Shown here in pieces: positions 1 to 8,538 of a stretch of DNA of 64,000 nt. The stretch comes from Bremerella sp. P1 (lineage in GTDB: Bacteria > Planctomycetota > Planctomycetia > Pirellulales > Pirellulaceae): the NCBI RefSeq assembly GCF_028748185.1, contig NZ_CP118164.1:434001-498000 (forward strand), given 5' to 3'. The notes beneath the pieces are model-generated. The model searched no databases and was not told where the DNA came from. It saw only the letters and a program-made list of their open reading frames with translations. Every line of letters begins with the position of its first letter. Within the stretch, counting starts at the first letter, position 1. The position numbers were made by a program, and so were the translations under genes.

Positions 1-83
1 GCAATGGTGACCGCGAGATTGGCAGTCACGTTCGACTTTCCGGTGCCCCCGCGAAAGGAGTGAATAGATACGATTTTCGACAC
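1..83 (-). CDS. MinD/ParA-family P-loop ATPase, N-terminal fragment
   Basis: Only the first 27 codons lie in the window; the gene continues past the left edge. Reading from a GTG at 83, the protein begins MSKIVSIHSF and runs straight into RGGTGKSN (residues 11-18), the deviant Walker A loop of the MinD/ParA/CpaE ATPases, with Arg where the signature Lys usually stands. The family couples ATP hydrolysis to positioning of pili, chromosomes or other cargo. The gene lies 73 bp downstream of the FHA gene on the same strand, and FHA plus CpaE-like ATPase is a common start of Tad-like secretion loci, which is inference here. The GTG start is the first usable start codon; the frame is open back to a stop at 168-170, so a longer form cannot be excluded. 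Confidence 0.75.
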   Translation of the reverse strand, partial: MSKIVSIHSFRGGTGKSNVTANLAVTI

Positions 84-156
84 GCTGGATTTTCCCAGGG
101 GGGTAACACTTGTTGCAATTTCACGGAAGCCAAGCGGAAGACTGTTGCCTGAAAGA

Positions 157-648
157 CTACTTGTCCTTCATCTTTCGGGCTCGTTCCTGCAGCTCTCGAA
201 ATACTTCGGTATCGGCGATGTTCTTGACTTCTTCTTCCAATTGGCCTTCGTCAACCATGAGAAAGTCGAGTGCGATCGGATCGATTTCATTCAGTGTCTG
301 TAGACTGGAAACCGATTCACTGGTTGTCGAAAACTGAAATGACGGCCCAGTCGGTCCTAGCTGAAAGATCGCGTGATCATTCAACGGCTCGTCATTGATT
401 AACGCCCCGTCCAAGACGGTCCCATTGCGTCCTAACGAAACGAGCGCCCATGCGCCATCGCGTGCCAAGAGTTCGACATGCACTCGTGAGACCTGCGGAT
501 CGGCCAGACTGATATCGTTCTCGGCTGCCCGTCCGATCGTGACACGCTGACAGTCACTGAAGTTCCATGTCTGAATAGCATGTCCGCTTGAGGAGTCGAG
601 CAATTTGAGCGTAAACGGAAGTACTACCTCGTTGGTATTGTTTCCCAT
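157..648 (-). CDS. FHA domain protein
   Basis: This 163-residue cytoplasmic protein is mostly one FHA domain (about residues 12-105). The phosphothreonine-binding signature is visible: Gly-Arg at 39-40, Ser-Arg-Val-His at 54-57 and Asn-Gly at 75-76. The C-terminal third is acidic and helical without a recognised domain. FHA proteins bind phospho-Thr partners and often work beside Ser/Thr kinases or as assembly factors of secretion systems. It ends 73 bp before a MinD/ParA-like ATPase on the same strand, so the two probably form an operon, perhaps the start of a Tad-type cluster outside the window. The start is an ATG with normal family length. Confidence 0.85.
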   Translation of the reverse strand: MGNNTNEVVLPFTLKLLDSSSGHAIQTWNFSDCQRVTIGRAAENDISLADPQVSRVHVELLARDGAWALVSLGRNGTVLDGALINDEPLNDHAIFQLGPTGPSFQFSTTSESVSSLQTLNEIDPIALDFLMVDEGQLEEEVKNIADTEVFRELQERARKMKDK

Positions 649-860
649 GAACCGCCTCGTTCGAAAGGATTACCTAGGTCAGAGCCTTCATGCATGCAAG
701 TTACGTACCTCTCTTGCGAATCGCGCCAAGCTGTTTCCACAACTTTCTGTAAAGAAAGGAGTTACGAACTAGCGTTAGGATTTGGGCTCGGACGGCAGTG
801 CCCAATATTGCGGCATCTATCATGTCCGAAATGCTGAGAGGTTTGAGAATGCGAGAGATC

Positions 861-890
861 GCCTTCGCCTCGAAGGTATGAGGCGAAGGC
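861..890 (-). terminator. Perfect 11-bp hairpin after the 62-aa gene
   Basis: Arms 861-871 and 880-890 are perfect inverted repeats around an 8-nt loop. It lies 23 bp past the stop of the minus-strand gene at 913-1101. There is no clear U-tract on the minus strand, so it may be a transcript-end stabiliser rather than an intrinsic terminator. Confidence 0.4.
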
Positions 891-912
891 CTGAGTGCGG
901 CGGCAAGTGTGC

Positions 913-1101
913 TTACTTGGAAAGCTTCTTCTTGGCGGTAGTGATCCCTTTGCTCACCGTATCGAAAGCTTCGGCCGCGTCCATTTTGGCCAGCAGCAAG
1001 AAGGCCTCGCTCAATACGCGTTTGGTTTCCGCGACGGTGATTTCCGTTTTGTCCGTGTCGACGTGGCGGGATACTTCGTTGTAGAAATCGGTCAACTTCA
1101 T
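913..1101 (-). CDS. Small conserved-looking hypothetical protein (62 aa)
   Basis: A 62-residue soluble protein with high Ala/Lys/Thr content and predicted helices, beginning MKLTDFYNEV. No catalytic motif, signal peptide or membrane segment is visible. It has an ATG start, a preceding purine-rich stretch (AAAGGAAAG, 1108-1116, on the minus strand) and a hairpin after the stop, which together favour a real gene. It sits 95 bp downstream of the FloA-like gene on the same strand and may share its transcript. Its function is unknown; the size and helical character would suit a small adaptor or DNA-associated protein, but nothing in the sequence proves that. Confidence 0.6.
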   Translation of the reverse strand: MKLTDFYNEVSRHVDTDKTEITVAETKRVLSEAFLLLAKMDAAEAFDTVSKGITTAKKKLSK

Positions 1102-1196
1102 GGTGCTTTCCTTTTTGCCCCGGAGTTTAGTGGTTCAATGATGTGCCGTAATGTAACGGAATTCGTCACGTACGTCATCGTTTCCTGCGGCGATTT

Positions 1197-1532
1197 CTAG
1201 CCAGGCGTAGACATCCCCTGGTTTTGCTCCACCAGTTGCATCAGGTCGTGACTAGACATGATCGTCTGTTTGCGGGCAATGTACTGCGATTCGACCTGAC
1301 TCAACGATACCTTCTGCCCTCGCTGCACCAACATGATGTAGGCCTCGGTAACCAACTTCACATTCGAGCCACGCAGTCGCATCCCCAGAATTTGAAAGAC
1401 GGACGCTTTACCGCCAGACAACATGACCTGTAACCAGGGGCGAAAGATACTGAAGAAGGACGACAGCCCGTAAAGAATGACCGCCAGGATTAGACCTGCG
1501 AAGATTCCGTAGACGAAGCTTTTGGGATCCAT
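1197..1532 (-). CDS. Short FloA-like membrane protein lacking the SPFH domain
   Basis: The 111 residues match the N-terminal part of the flotillin-like protein FloA (YqfA): MDP start, one hydrophobic membrane segment (about residues 8-30), a second semi-hydrophobic stretch, then the FloA-type segment with ILGMRLRG and a later SQVESQYIA (FloA has SQLEAHYLA). Full FloA is about 330 residues and continues into an SPFH/band-7 domain and a coiled coil, both absent here. FloA marks lipid-raft-like membrane microdomains. The protein ends at a clean stop with no FloA continuation recognised in the following bases, so it looks like a stand-alone module rather than a recent truncation. Family assignment is from memory of the FloA sequence. 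Confidence 0.7.
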   Translation of the reverse strand: MDPKSFVYGIFAGLILAVILYGLSSFFSIFRPWLQVMLSGGKASVFQILGMRLRGSNVKLVTEAYIMLVQRGQKVSLSQVESQYIARKQTIMSSHDLMQLVEQNQGMSTPG

Positions 1533-1685
1533 GGAGCCGCCCTGACCAGAAGAGAATTACAGCAACATTGATGATACCGTAGAAACTCCGGAGACGAAAT
1601 CAAACCCTAGAATTCGCATGTCGCTCGGTTATCGACTACGATACGCAAGAGTCGCTCCCACCCTTACTCATCCACGAGAATCACC

Positions 1686-2519
1686 ATGCACAAAGTCCTC
1701 CTTTCCTCTGCAATCTTCCTGGTACTCGCCACGTCCGTTCTCGCCGCCAAGCCAGAAGGCAAACCAACCGTCTACAAAACGGTCGGCGACCGCGAACTAA
1801 CACTCTACATCACGAAGCCCGCTGACTGGAAGAAGACTGACAGCCGACCGGCGATTGTCTTCTTTCATGGCGGCGGCTGGGTTGGGGGTGCCCCGGGTCA
1901 ATTCACCGAGCACAGTAAACACCTGGCCGAGCACGGTATGGTTTGTGTTCAGGTCGAGTATCGTTTGTTGGATCGCAAAAGCGACGACCCACCGGTTACC
2001 TGCACCGAGGATGCTTTGGACGCGATGAAGTGGGTTCGCTCGCACGCCAAGGAGTTAGGTATCGACCCGGATCGTATCGCGACCGGTGGCGGCTCGGCGG
2101 GTGGGCACTTGGCCGCTTACCTCGGTACGGTCGACCAAGGGAAACAAGACGTTTCGACCAAGCCCAACGCGATGGTGCTGTTCAATCCGGTTTACGACAA
2201 CGGTCCCGGCGGCTGGGGAACCTCGCGTGTAAAAGACCGCTACAAGGAATTCTCTCCAGCCCATAACATCAGCGCCGATGATCCTCCTGCAATCGTGTTT
2301 CTCGGCTCCAAAGACAATCTGATCCCGGTTGCGACGGCCGAGCGATTTCAGGAAGCGATGAAAAAGGCTGGCGTCGACAGCGAACTTCGCGTGTACGAAG
2401 GGCAAGGGCACGGCTTCTTCAATCACGGCAAGGACAAAAACCGCTGGTACAACGAAACCGTGGCCGAGATGGACAAGTTCCTCACCTCTCTCGGATGGAT
2501 TTCTGCAGACAGCAAATAG
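1686..2519 (+). CDS. Secreted alpha/beta hydrolase (esterase)
   Basis: A 277-residue secreted serine hydrolase. Residues 1-20 are a signal peptide with an Ala-rich cleavage region. The mature part has the oxyanion-hole motif HGGGW (61-65), the nucleophile elbow GGSAGG with Ser137, and a probable triad of Ser137, Asp210 (SKDN) and His242 (GHGF). This is the arrangement of the hormone-sensitive-lipase/BD-FAE and acetylxylan-esterase-like families, acting on short acyl esters, plausibly on plant or algal polysaccharides. It converges with the GH71/99-like gene with only 5 bp between the stops. The substrate cannot be read from sequence. Confidence 0.88.
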   Translation: MHKVLLSSAIFLVLATSVLAAKPEGKPTVYKTVGDRELTLYITKPADWKKTDSRPAIVFFHGGGWVGGAPGQFTEHSKHLAEHGMVCVQVEYRLLDRKSDDPPVTCTEDALDAMKWVRSHAKELGIDPDRIATGGGSAGGHLAAYLGTVDQGKQDVSTKPNAMVLFNPVYDNGPGGWGTSRVKDRYKEFSPAHNISADDPPAIVFLGSKDNLIPVATAERFQEAMKKAGVDSELRVYEGQGHGFFNHGKDKNRWYNETVAEMDKFLTSLGWISADSK

Positions 2520-2524
2520 CCGTA

Positions 2525-3784
2525 TTAAGGTCGGATGGGGATTCGCTCGCTCAAGGGCGTATCCCCGCGGATCATCTTGGTGCCTTCGCCGGTTAGCCGC
2601 AGGTACCAATCGGACGGCAGTCCCTCGTAGGTCGCACAGTTGGCTTCCAACGGCGGGTCGTTGGTCACCTTGTAGATTGCCGTGGCCTCGTCGACTTCGT
2701 CAAACATCGCGACATACGCCATCCCGCTGCCTAACTTCTTCGCCGCCACAAACTGTTCCCACATGAACTCACCGTCGCGGCGTGAGATGGTATCTTTTTG
2801 AGCCAGCGGACCTTTTAGATTCATCCAATTGAAGCCGGGATAGATGACCGGCAGAAACCTGGCGCCGGATTGTTTGGCTTCGGTCAAATCTTCTTGCCAC
2901 ACGTGCGTGTGGGCGACCTTTTCTCCATTGCGCACCTCGATGTTACCCACGTTCCAGGGGCTGATCACATCAAGCTTACGAAACGCCGATGCCCAGCGTG
3001 CGTTATTCTCACTCCGCCAATCTGGCGGGACACCCCCAATGACCGTCGCGTGGTAAGGGCCTTCTTCGTGGAAAAAGTCGATCAGTTGATGGGCAATGTC
3101 GGCCGAGAATCGATCCGGGTAGAGCCCCCAGATAAAAACGACCGGCAAGCCATTGTGATCGAGGTAACGCTCGTCGCGGGTCACCTTGCGCTCGTCACAA
3201 AGCTGCTTCCAATCGTCGGTCAATCGATCGACGATGCGATCGGCCGGATAGCCTGACAAATCGTAGCAGATGCCAAACGTTCGCCCGGTATCCTTGGCCG
3301 AAGTGCGAACGTGTTCCAGGATGGTATCGAATGACGGCTGCCGTAGGTTGACCAGAAACCGCTGCACAAACACGCCGTCGATACCGTACTGCTGCATCCA
3401 CTGGAAGTGACGCTCGATCGTCTTCTGGTGCACGCTGCTGTAAAGGTACGCAGGCGTTCCGTCAGGATAAGTCATGCCGGGGACCGCATACTTTTCCGAG
3501 GGCGTGAACTCCGACAGGTCAGGCCACATCTGAAAGGTAAGCGACTGCGATGTGATCGTCGGCCGACGGCTCCAATGCTGCCAAGCGGAGTTCGTTCCGT
3601 CGTCGGGGCAACGAAACCAAGCCTGATAGCCGCACATCACCTTGCCATCGAGCGTGGTCGCATCGACCGGCTGCGACTGTTGGGCGAATAGAAGGCTCGT
3701 CGTCATGCTGATCGCCGCGAAGCATACAACGATCAGCCACTTACCCAACACGCGGGGCAGGAAAAGGGATGCCCAGATTTGCAT
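2525..3784 (-). CDS. Secreted glycoside hydrolase, GH71/99-like
   Basis: A 419-residue exported protein: an N-terminal hydrophobic signal (about 15-35, ending near LLFAQQ) followed by a TIM-barrel hydrolase of the GH71/GH99-like group. Recognisable pieces are GYQAWFRCP near the N-terminus, the IERHFQWMQQYGIDGVFVQR strand-helix region, and a late FDEVDEATAIYK segment that carries acidic residues in the place where GH99 enzymes keep their catalytic Glu pair. Relatives act as endo-alpha-mannosidases or alpha-1,3-glucanases; the substrate here is unknown. It is convergent with the esterase gene and lies downstream of two di-haem oxidoreductases on the same strand. Confidence 0.8.
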   Translation of the reverse strand: MQIWASLFLPRVLGKWLIVVCFAAISMTTSLLFAQQSQPVDATTLDGKVMCGYQAWFRCPDDGTNSAWQHWSRRPTITSQSLTFQMWPDLSEFTPSEKYAVPGMTYPDGTPAYLYSSVHQKTIERHFQWMQQYGIDGVFVQRFLVNLRQPSFDTILEHVRTSAKDTGRTFGICYDLSGYPADRIVDRLTDDWKQLCDERKVTRDERYLDHNGLPVVFIWGLYPDRFSADIAHQLIDFFHEEGPYHATVIGGVPPDWRSENNARWASAFRKLDVISPWNVGNIEVRNGEKVAHTHVWQEDLTEAKQSGARFLPVIYPGFNWMNLKGPLAQKDTISRRDGEFMWEQFVAAKKLGSGMAYVAMFDEVDEATAIYKVTNDPPLEANCATYEGLPSDWYLRLTGEGTKMIRGDTPLSERIPIRP

Positions 3785-3827
3785 AGCGAATCCTTAGGAG
3801 TTCCAACCAAAGCGTCCTATCGCGGCC

Positions 3828-5318
3828 CTACTTTCGCACGGCCACGGCCTTGATTGTACCACTGGGGATGCCGGAAATCTTCTGGTCACCGGGCTCGGAA
3901 GACTCATTGCCGGCAATCGGGTTCGTAGCCTCTTCGGTTACCTGAGGCGCCTTCAGCGTTTCGAGGAATTTTAGAATCGCGACTTGCTCTCGTTCGCTGA
4001 GCCGAGCGAAGTTTGACGTCGATGCTAACGCCTCGCCCCCGTGCCATTCAATCGCCGCTCGCAGCGTGGTTGCCCGACCGTCGTGCAGGTAAGGAGCCGA
4101 ATCGGCAACGCCCCACAGCGGCGGCGTGCGGTATTCTTTGTAGTGATTTTGCTCTTCTACCGTATAGAAGGTCTCGGTATAGCGAATCGGCTCAGAACCA
4201 TAGTAGGTAGGCATCGTCATGCCTGCGGTAACTTCCGTCGCTTTGACCTTCTTGGCCGGGATGGGATCCTCGAACTCCGATCCCATGTCATGCAACAAGA
4301 AGTCCGAGAAGACGCCTTCTACTTGCCCGACATCCCTCACATGACATTCGGCACAGCCAATCGCATCGAACAGAACCGCACCTTGATTGACGTAGCTGCG
4401 TTCATTGGGATCTTCTGGCATGACTTGCTCAGGACGGGGTAGAGACCGGACGAAGGCCACAAGTTGGTTGGTTTGCTCCGCCGTGAGATCCGTCCCCTTA
4501 AGCTGGTAGTCTGGCTTTAACGGGTCTTTCGATTGGTTCATCTCTTGAACCTGCAAGCCAACTTCCGCGGCACAGGCACCTTTGACGAAGAGATCGAGAT
4601 CCTCAAGCTGCCCGCGCCATCCAAACCGTCCCGTGAAGCGTCCTGAAACGCCGTTGTTGCTTTGCATTTGCTGCCGTGCGATGGCTTCGATCTCAGCATC
4701 ACTAATCATCGTAGCAATCAAATGCGTGCCGAAGAGCTGCGGTGGGTTGCGTTCGGCCAGCGCGTATTGCATGTCGTGGTCATGGATCACCAGCTTGAGC
4801 GGCAAGAGCGAAACTTCGGAAATACCCCGACGATTCAGCATGCGACGAATTCGCGTACGTGACGCGATGGTCTCATCCAGCGGTGTCGTTACTTTCTCGT
4901 GCACCTCAGCGTACTCAGGCGTGGTGCTGTAGCGGTGCAGCAGAATACCGGTGTAATAGCGTCCCTCGGAATCGACGAACTCGGGATGCATCGTTTTCAG
5001 ACGATTAAGAAACGATTTGATCGTACGCTTATTGAGTTGCCCTGGCTCGGGAACAATCGCCAACATCTGGGCGTTGTGATCTTCGGAACCACTTCCTCCC
5101 ACGCCGCCTTGGGAATGACACGCGGCACAACTGGTCGCGTTGTACAAAGGCCCGAGGCCGTCACCGTTGGGGCTTAACTTATCGCCTGGTTCCCACTGGT
5201 GAACGAACAGTTCGCGGCCGCGAGCCACTGTTTCGTCATCGACGACAAATTGAGCGAAGAGGGGAGAACTGGTCACGAGAACAGCGCCGAGCGCGAGGAG
5301 TAACTTAAGTCGGGTCAT
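3828..5318 (-). CDS. Di-haem c-type oxidoreductase (DHOR family), copy 1
   Basis: A 496-residue exported cytochrome. The reading frame is open to 5516, but that start would overlap the upstream gene and leave a signal peptide buried at residue 67; the ATG at 5318 gives a proper signal (LLLALGAVLVTSSPLFA). Two CxxCH haem sites are seen: CAACH at 64-68 and CAECH in the C-terminal half, plus the conserved TPPLWGVADSAPYLHDGRA segment near the end. Members of the DHOR (thiol-oxidoreductase/di-haem peroxidase-like) family act in the periplasm as electron carriers or peroxidases. It is a paralogue of the gene just upstream (5485-6936), 166 bp away, probably the same operon. Confidence 0.85.
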   Translation of the reverse strand: MTRLKLLLALGAVLVTSSPLFAQFVVDDETVARGRELFVHQWEPGDKLSPNGDGLGPLYNATSCAACHSQGGVGGSGSEDHNAQMLAIVPEPGQLNKRTIKSFLNRLKTMHPEFVDSEGRYYTGILLHRYSTTPEYAEVHEKVTTPLDETIASRTRIRRMLNRRGISEVSLLPLKLVIHDHDMQYALAERNPPQLFGTHLIATMISDAEIEAIARQQMQSNNGVSGRFTGRFGWRGQLEDLDLFVKGACAAEVGLQVQEMNQSKDPLKPDYQLKGTDLTAEQTNQLVAFVRSLPRPEQVMPEDPNERSYVNQGAVLFDAIGCAECHVRDVGQVEGVFSDFLLHDMGSEFEDPIPAKKVKATEVTAGMTMPTYYGSEPIRYTETFYTVEEQNHYKEYRTPPLWGVADSAPYLHDGRATTLRAAIEWHGGEALASTSNFARLSEREQVAILKFLETLKAPQVTEEATNPIAGNESSEPGDQKISGIPSGTIKAVAVRK

Positions 5319-5484
5319 CTTGATTCCCTTTTCCAACAAAGCGGTTTGGCAGCCTGATAAGAGGGTGTGCCTCCCATCACTGTTTATGCCATCGCTACGA
5401 TGCTGGCAAACAATTTGCAGAGATGAACCCGACAGTCTGCTGCGAGAGATTCGTCCCAAACGCATCAAGAATCCGCGATGGGAA

Positions 5485-6936
5485 CTAAAATGACGGTGCG
5501 GCGATACTCGCCACATTGTCGATCAGATCCGCAGGCACTTCCTCGGCGTTGTTGGGGCCTTTGAGCGACTCCAGGAATTTAAGCAAGCTGAACTGCTTCT
5601 CTTCACTCATCAGCGAAAAACGTCGGTAGGACGAGTAGGCCTCGCCTCCGTGCCATTCGATGGCGGCCCGCAGCGTTGTCGCGCGACCGTCATGCATGTA
5701 AGGGGCCGAGTCCGCGACGCCCCAAAGCGGCGGCGTTTTGTATTCGGTGTGCTGCTCGGGCCCAACTTCCATCGTCTTGACCAATTCGGTAGTGATCGCG
5801 CGACGTCTCATGCCGTGATAAGTAGTAATCACGTCCATTCGCTGGTGTTCGGTGAATTTCGCAACCGGCTCGGCAGGAATGGGGTCTTCGAACTGTTGGC
5901 CCATGTGATGTAGCAAGAAGTCCGAGTAGACGCCGGAGAGCGTCCCAACCTTTTCCACATGGCATTCAGCACAGCCGATCCCGGTAAACAACTTCTTCCC
6001 TTCGGCGACCATCTCACGCTGCTTGGGATCGGCGGGAATCGCCTGGCGAGGCACGCCCAGCGAACGGACGTAACGAATCAGATCGCCTACCTGCTCTTGG
6101 CTCAGGTCGTTTCCTTTCAAGACGTAGTCTTGGCGAAGAGGATCTTTGGTTTGTTCAAATTCATGAACCTGAAGACCGATCTCCGTCGCACAGGCTCCCT
6201 TGATGAACAGATCGAGACTTCGCATTTGACCTCGCCAGCCAAACTTACCGGCCATGCGGCCAGAGACTCCAGTGCGGCTTTTCTCTTGAGCTGCGACGAG
6301 GTTCTTCAGGTCACCCTCAGTGATTCCTTGGTCGATCTCGTTCAGGCCAAACAGTTGCGGTGGGTTGCGTTCGGCCAACGCATATTGCAGTTCATCTTGA
6401 TAGGTCACCAGCTTGAGCGGCAAGGCATCGACCGGGCGAATGTTCCGTTTGCTGAGCATCCGCCGAATGCGCAGTCGCGAGTCGTAATTCGATGGCAGCG
6501 GCGCCGTCACTTCGTCATGAATCTCAGCGTATTCAGGCGTTGTACTTTGCCGATGCAGCAGAACGCCGAACGAGAACTGATCTTTCTCGTCGACAAAATC
6601 AGGATGCATGCCTCTCAAGCGACCGAGAAAGCTCTTGATCGCATCATCTGTGAATTTGCCGGACTCTGGCAGGAAGGAAAGAAACTGGGCGTTTCGCTTG
6701 TTATCGCCACTACCACCAACGCCCCCCAGCGAATGGCACTCGACACAGCTCCTTCCGTTGAACATAGGGCCTAAGCCGTCGCCCTGAGGGCTCAGCTTGT
6801 CCCCCTGCGTCCATTGGTGCAGAAAGAGTTCTCTTCCACGGGCAACTGGGTCGTCCGCCGCCACGGTTTGAGCGAGGAGAGAGTCGACCGAAAAGAAGAG
6901 AATCGCGACGAATAGTAGGGGGCTGATGCGACTCAC
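5485..6936 (-). CDS. Di-haem c-type oxidoreductase (DHOR family), copy 2
   Basis: A 483-residue exported di-haem protein and close paralogue of the next gene. It has a signal peptide (LLFVAILFFSVDSLLA), haem motifs CVECH (near residue 64) and CAECH (C-terminal half), and the same conserved blocks: VARGRELFLHQW after the signal, LPLKLV and ALAERNPPQLFG in the middle, and PLWGVADSAPYMHDGRA near the end. Both copies share the same domain order, so they arose by tandem duplication. The role is periplasmic electron transfer or peroxide/thiol redox chemistry by family; the physiological partner is unknown. It is divergent from msrB, with about 200 bp for promoters between. Confidence 0.85.
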   Translation of the reverse strand: MSRISPLLFVAILFFSVDSLLAQTVAADDPVARGRELFLHQWTQGDKLSPQGDGLGPMFNGRSCVECHSLGGVGGSGDNKRNAQFLSFLPESGKFTDDAIKSFLGRLRGMHPDFVDEKDQFSFGVLLHRQSTTPEYAEIHDEVTAPLPSNYDSRLRIRRMLSKRNIRPVDALPLKLVTYQDELQYALAERNPPQLFGLNEIDQGITEGDLKNLVAAQEKSRTGVSGRMAGKFGWRGQMRSLDLFIKGACATEIGLQVHEFEQTKDPLRQDYVLKGNDLSQEQVGDLIRYVRSLGVPRQAIPADPKQREMVAEGKKLFTGIGCAECHVEKVGTLSGVYSDFLLHHMGQQFEDPIPAEPVAKFTEHQRMDVITTYHGMRRRAITTELVKTMEVGPEQHTEYKTPPLWGVADSAPYMHDGRATTLRAAIEWHGGEAYSSYRRFSLMSEEKQFSLLKFLESLKGPNNAEEVPADLIDNVASIAAPSF

Positions 6937-7135
6937 ACGAGTGTCCTTTGTCAGCTGGCTAGCACGAACGCAGGCAATAAATCCACCACTTGTTTAGGCC
7001 AACTTTGCAAAGGAAGCAACGAAATTGTACGGGAAATCCCGTAGACCCAACGAACCTCATAGCCGAGACTGTCATGCTGCGTAAAATAGAGGGATAGTCC
7101 TGAGACCGAACACGTTCACTCGATTGGGCCGCAAC

Positions 7136-7531
7136 ATGCCTCAATACAACCCACTGAACGACGCCGAACGTCACGTGATTCATAATAAGGGAACCGAGTA
7201 CCCACACACGGGCGAATACACCGATCACGAGGACGATGGCACGTTCATTTGCCGTCAGTGCAACATGCCGATCTATCACTCGGAAGATAAGTTCCACAGC
7301 GGCTGCGGCTGGCCCAGCTTCGACGAGCATCTTCCCAACGCCGTGCAACGTGTCCCGGATATCGACGGACGCCGCACGGAAATCGTATGTGCCAACTGCG
7401 GAGGGCACCTGGGGCACGTCTTTGAAGGAGAAGGGTTTACCATCAAAGACACGCGTCACTGCGTGAACTCGATTTCGATGCGATTCATTCCCGAAGGCGA
7501 ACCGTTGCCGGAAGTCATTCGTCCGCATTAA
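7136..7531 (+). CDS. msrB: Peptide-methionine (R)-S-oxide reductase MsrB
   Basis: A 131-residue MsrB that repairs oxidised methionine (R-sulfoxide) using thioredoxin. The fold signatures are present: two zinc CxxC pairs (CRQC and CANC), the SGCGWPSF segment, and the catalytic [11 protein letters not shown] motif with the nucleophilic Cys. The frame opens at a TTG at 7124, but the ATG at 7136 gives a standard N-terminus; neither has a strong ribosome-binding site. There is no signal peptide, so it is cytoplasmic. It lies 110 bp ahead of an OxyR homologue on the same strand, a sensible pairing of oxidative repair with peroxide sensing. Confidence 0.95.
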   Translation: MPQYNPLNDAERHVIHNKGTEYPHTGEYTDHEDDGTFICRQCNMPIYHSEDKFHSGCGWPSFDEHLPNAVQRVPDIDGRRTEIVCANCGGHLGHVFEGEGFTIKDTRHCVNSISMRFIPEGEPLPEVIRPH

Positions 7532-7569
7532 AACAACTCGCAACCTGGCCCGCGTTGGCATGGCACACA

Positions 7570-7622
7570 AGATGCATATCATGCATAATCATGTCCTGCA
7601 TCATGTATTTCTTGCATCGATC
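7570..7622 (+). promoter_or_regulatory. ATGCAT-type repeat cluster upstream of oxyR
   Basis: Between msrB and oxyR the motif ATGCAT occurs twice within 14 bases (7572-7577 and 7581-7586), followed by ATCATG, GCATCATG and TTGCAT. The halves are partly palindromic, as expected for a LysR-type operator near its own gene. The position just upstream of the oxyR start suggests autoregulation or control of the msrB-oxyR region. No classical OxyR tetra-ATAG pattern is visible, so this is a candidate only. Confidence 0.35.
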
Positions 7623-7641
7623 AGAATCGCAGGCCACGCCA

Positions 7642-8538
7642 ATGGAAATCGAGCAGCTCCAGCAATTTCTTAAAGTCGCCGAACTGGGCAACTTCACCCG
7701 AGCCGCCGAATGTCTGGCGATCTCGCAGCCGGCCCTCAGCCGTTCGATAGCCCGCCTGGAAGAAGCCCTGGGGCAACCTCTGTTCGAGCGACAATCGCGG
7801 AAGGTCACCCTGACCGATGCCGGACAACTGCTGCTTCCCAGAGCGCATCGCATTGTGGCGTTGGTCGAAGATACCAAGGCCGAGATTTCGGATGATGGGG
7901 AAAGTGGAAGAATTCGACTCGGTGCAATTCCGACGATCGCTCCATTCTTCTTGCCGGAGATGCTCAGCCCTTTTGCCGAGTCCTTCCCCAAAGCGCATCT
8001 GACCGTTCAAGAGGACACGACGGACAATTTGTTGCGGCGATGTCAGCAAGGCGAGATTGACCTGGCGATCCTGGCACTTCCGATTTCAGCCAAGCATCTG
8101 GAAGTGGAGCCGCTCTTCGATGAAGAACTGCTGCTGGTGCTGCCGGTCGATCACCCACTGTGCTCGAAGAAGCAGATCAAACTAGCGGACGTCGAACCCT
8201 ATCCGTTCATCTTGCTGGACGAAGCTCATTGCCTGTCGGATAACATCGTAACCTTCTGCCGCCATCGATCGTTCAATCCGGTGTCGGTCGAAAGAACCAG
8301 CCAATTGGCGACCGTGCAGGAACTTGTGTCACTACGGCATGGCGTTTCGATGATTCCCGAAATGGCGAAACAACTCGACGCGAGCAAACGTCGCGTCTAC
8401 CGATCGCTGTCTGGCACCAAGCCGACCCGCACGATCGCGATGATCTGGAATCCGTATCGCTTCCAGTGCAAACTGCTGGATCGCTTCAAAGAACACGTTC
8501 GACAGTTCGCACACGAGTTTCCCTCGAAGACCGTCTAA
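7642..8538 (+). CDS. oxyR: LysR-type peroxide sensor OxyR
   Basis: A 298-residue LysR-family regulator. Residues 1-60 form the winged helix-turn-helix ([19 protein letters not shown]), followed by the substrate/redox domain. It carries Cys197 and Cys206 in [13 protein letters not shown], with exactly the spacing of the redox pair Cys199/Cys208 of E. coli OxyR and similar surroundings (HCLRDQ...FC there). This supports a true peroxide-responsive OxyR rather than a general LysR (CynR-like) protein. The open frame begins at 7555, but the ATG at 7642 gives the usual LysR N-terminus MEIEQLQQF. The stop overlaps the convergent MgtC gene by 3 bp. It sits downstream of msrB. Confidence 0.88.
   Translation: MEIEQLQQFLKVAELGNFTRAAECLAISQPALSRSIARLEEALGQPLFERQSRKVTLTDAGQLLLPRAHRIVALVEDTKAEISDDGESGRIRLGAIPTIAPFFLPEMLSPFAESFPKAHLTVQEDTTDNLLRRCQQGEIDLAILALPISAKHLEVEPLFDEELLLVLPVDHPLCSKKQIKLADVEPYPFILLDEAHCLSDNIVTFCRHRSFNPVSVERTSQLATVQELVSLRHGVSMIPEMAKQLDASKRRVYRSLSGTKPTRTIAMIWNPYRFQCKLLDRFKEHVRQFAHEFPSKTV

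Noticed and set aside
6959-7582. A 207-codon minus-strand frame
   Set aside because: It is antisense to msrB, whose catalytic and zinc motifs are unmistakable.
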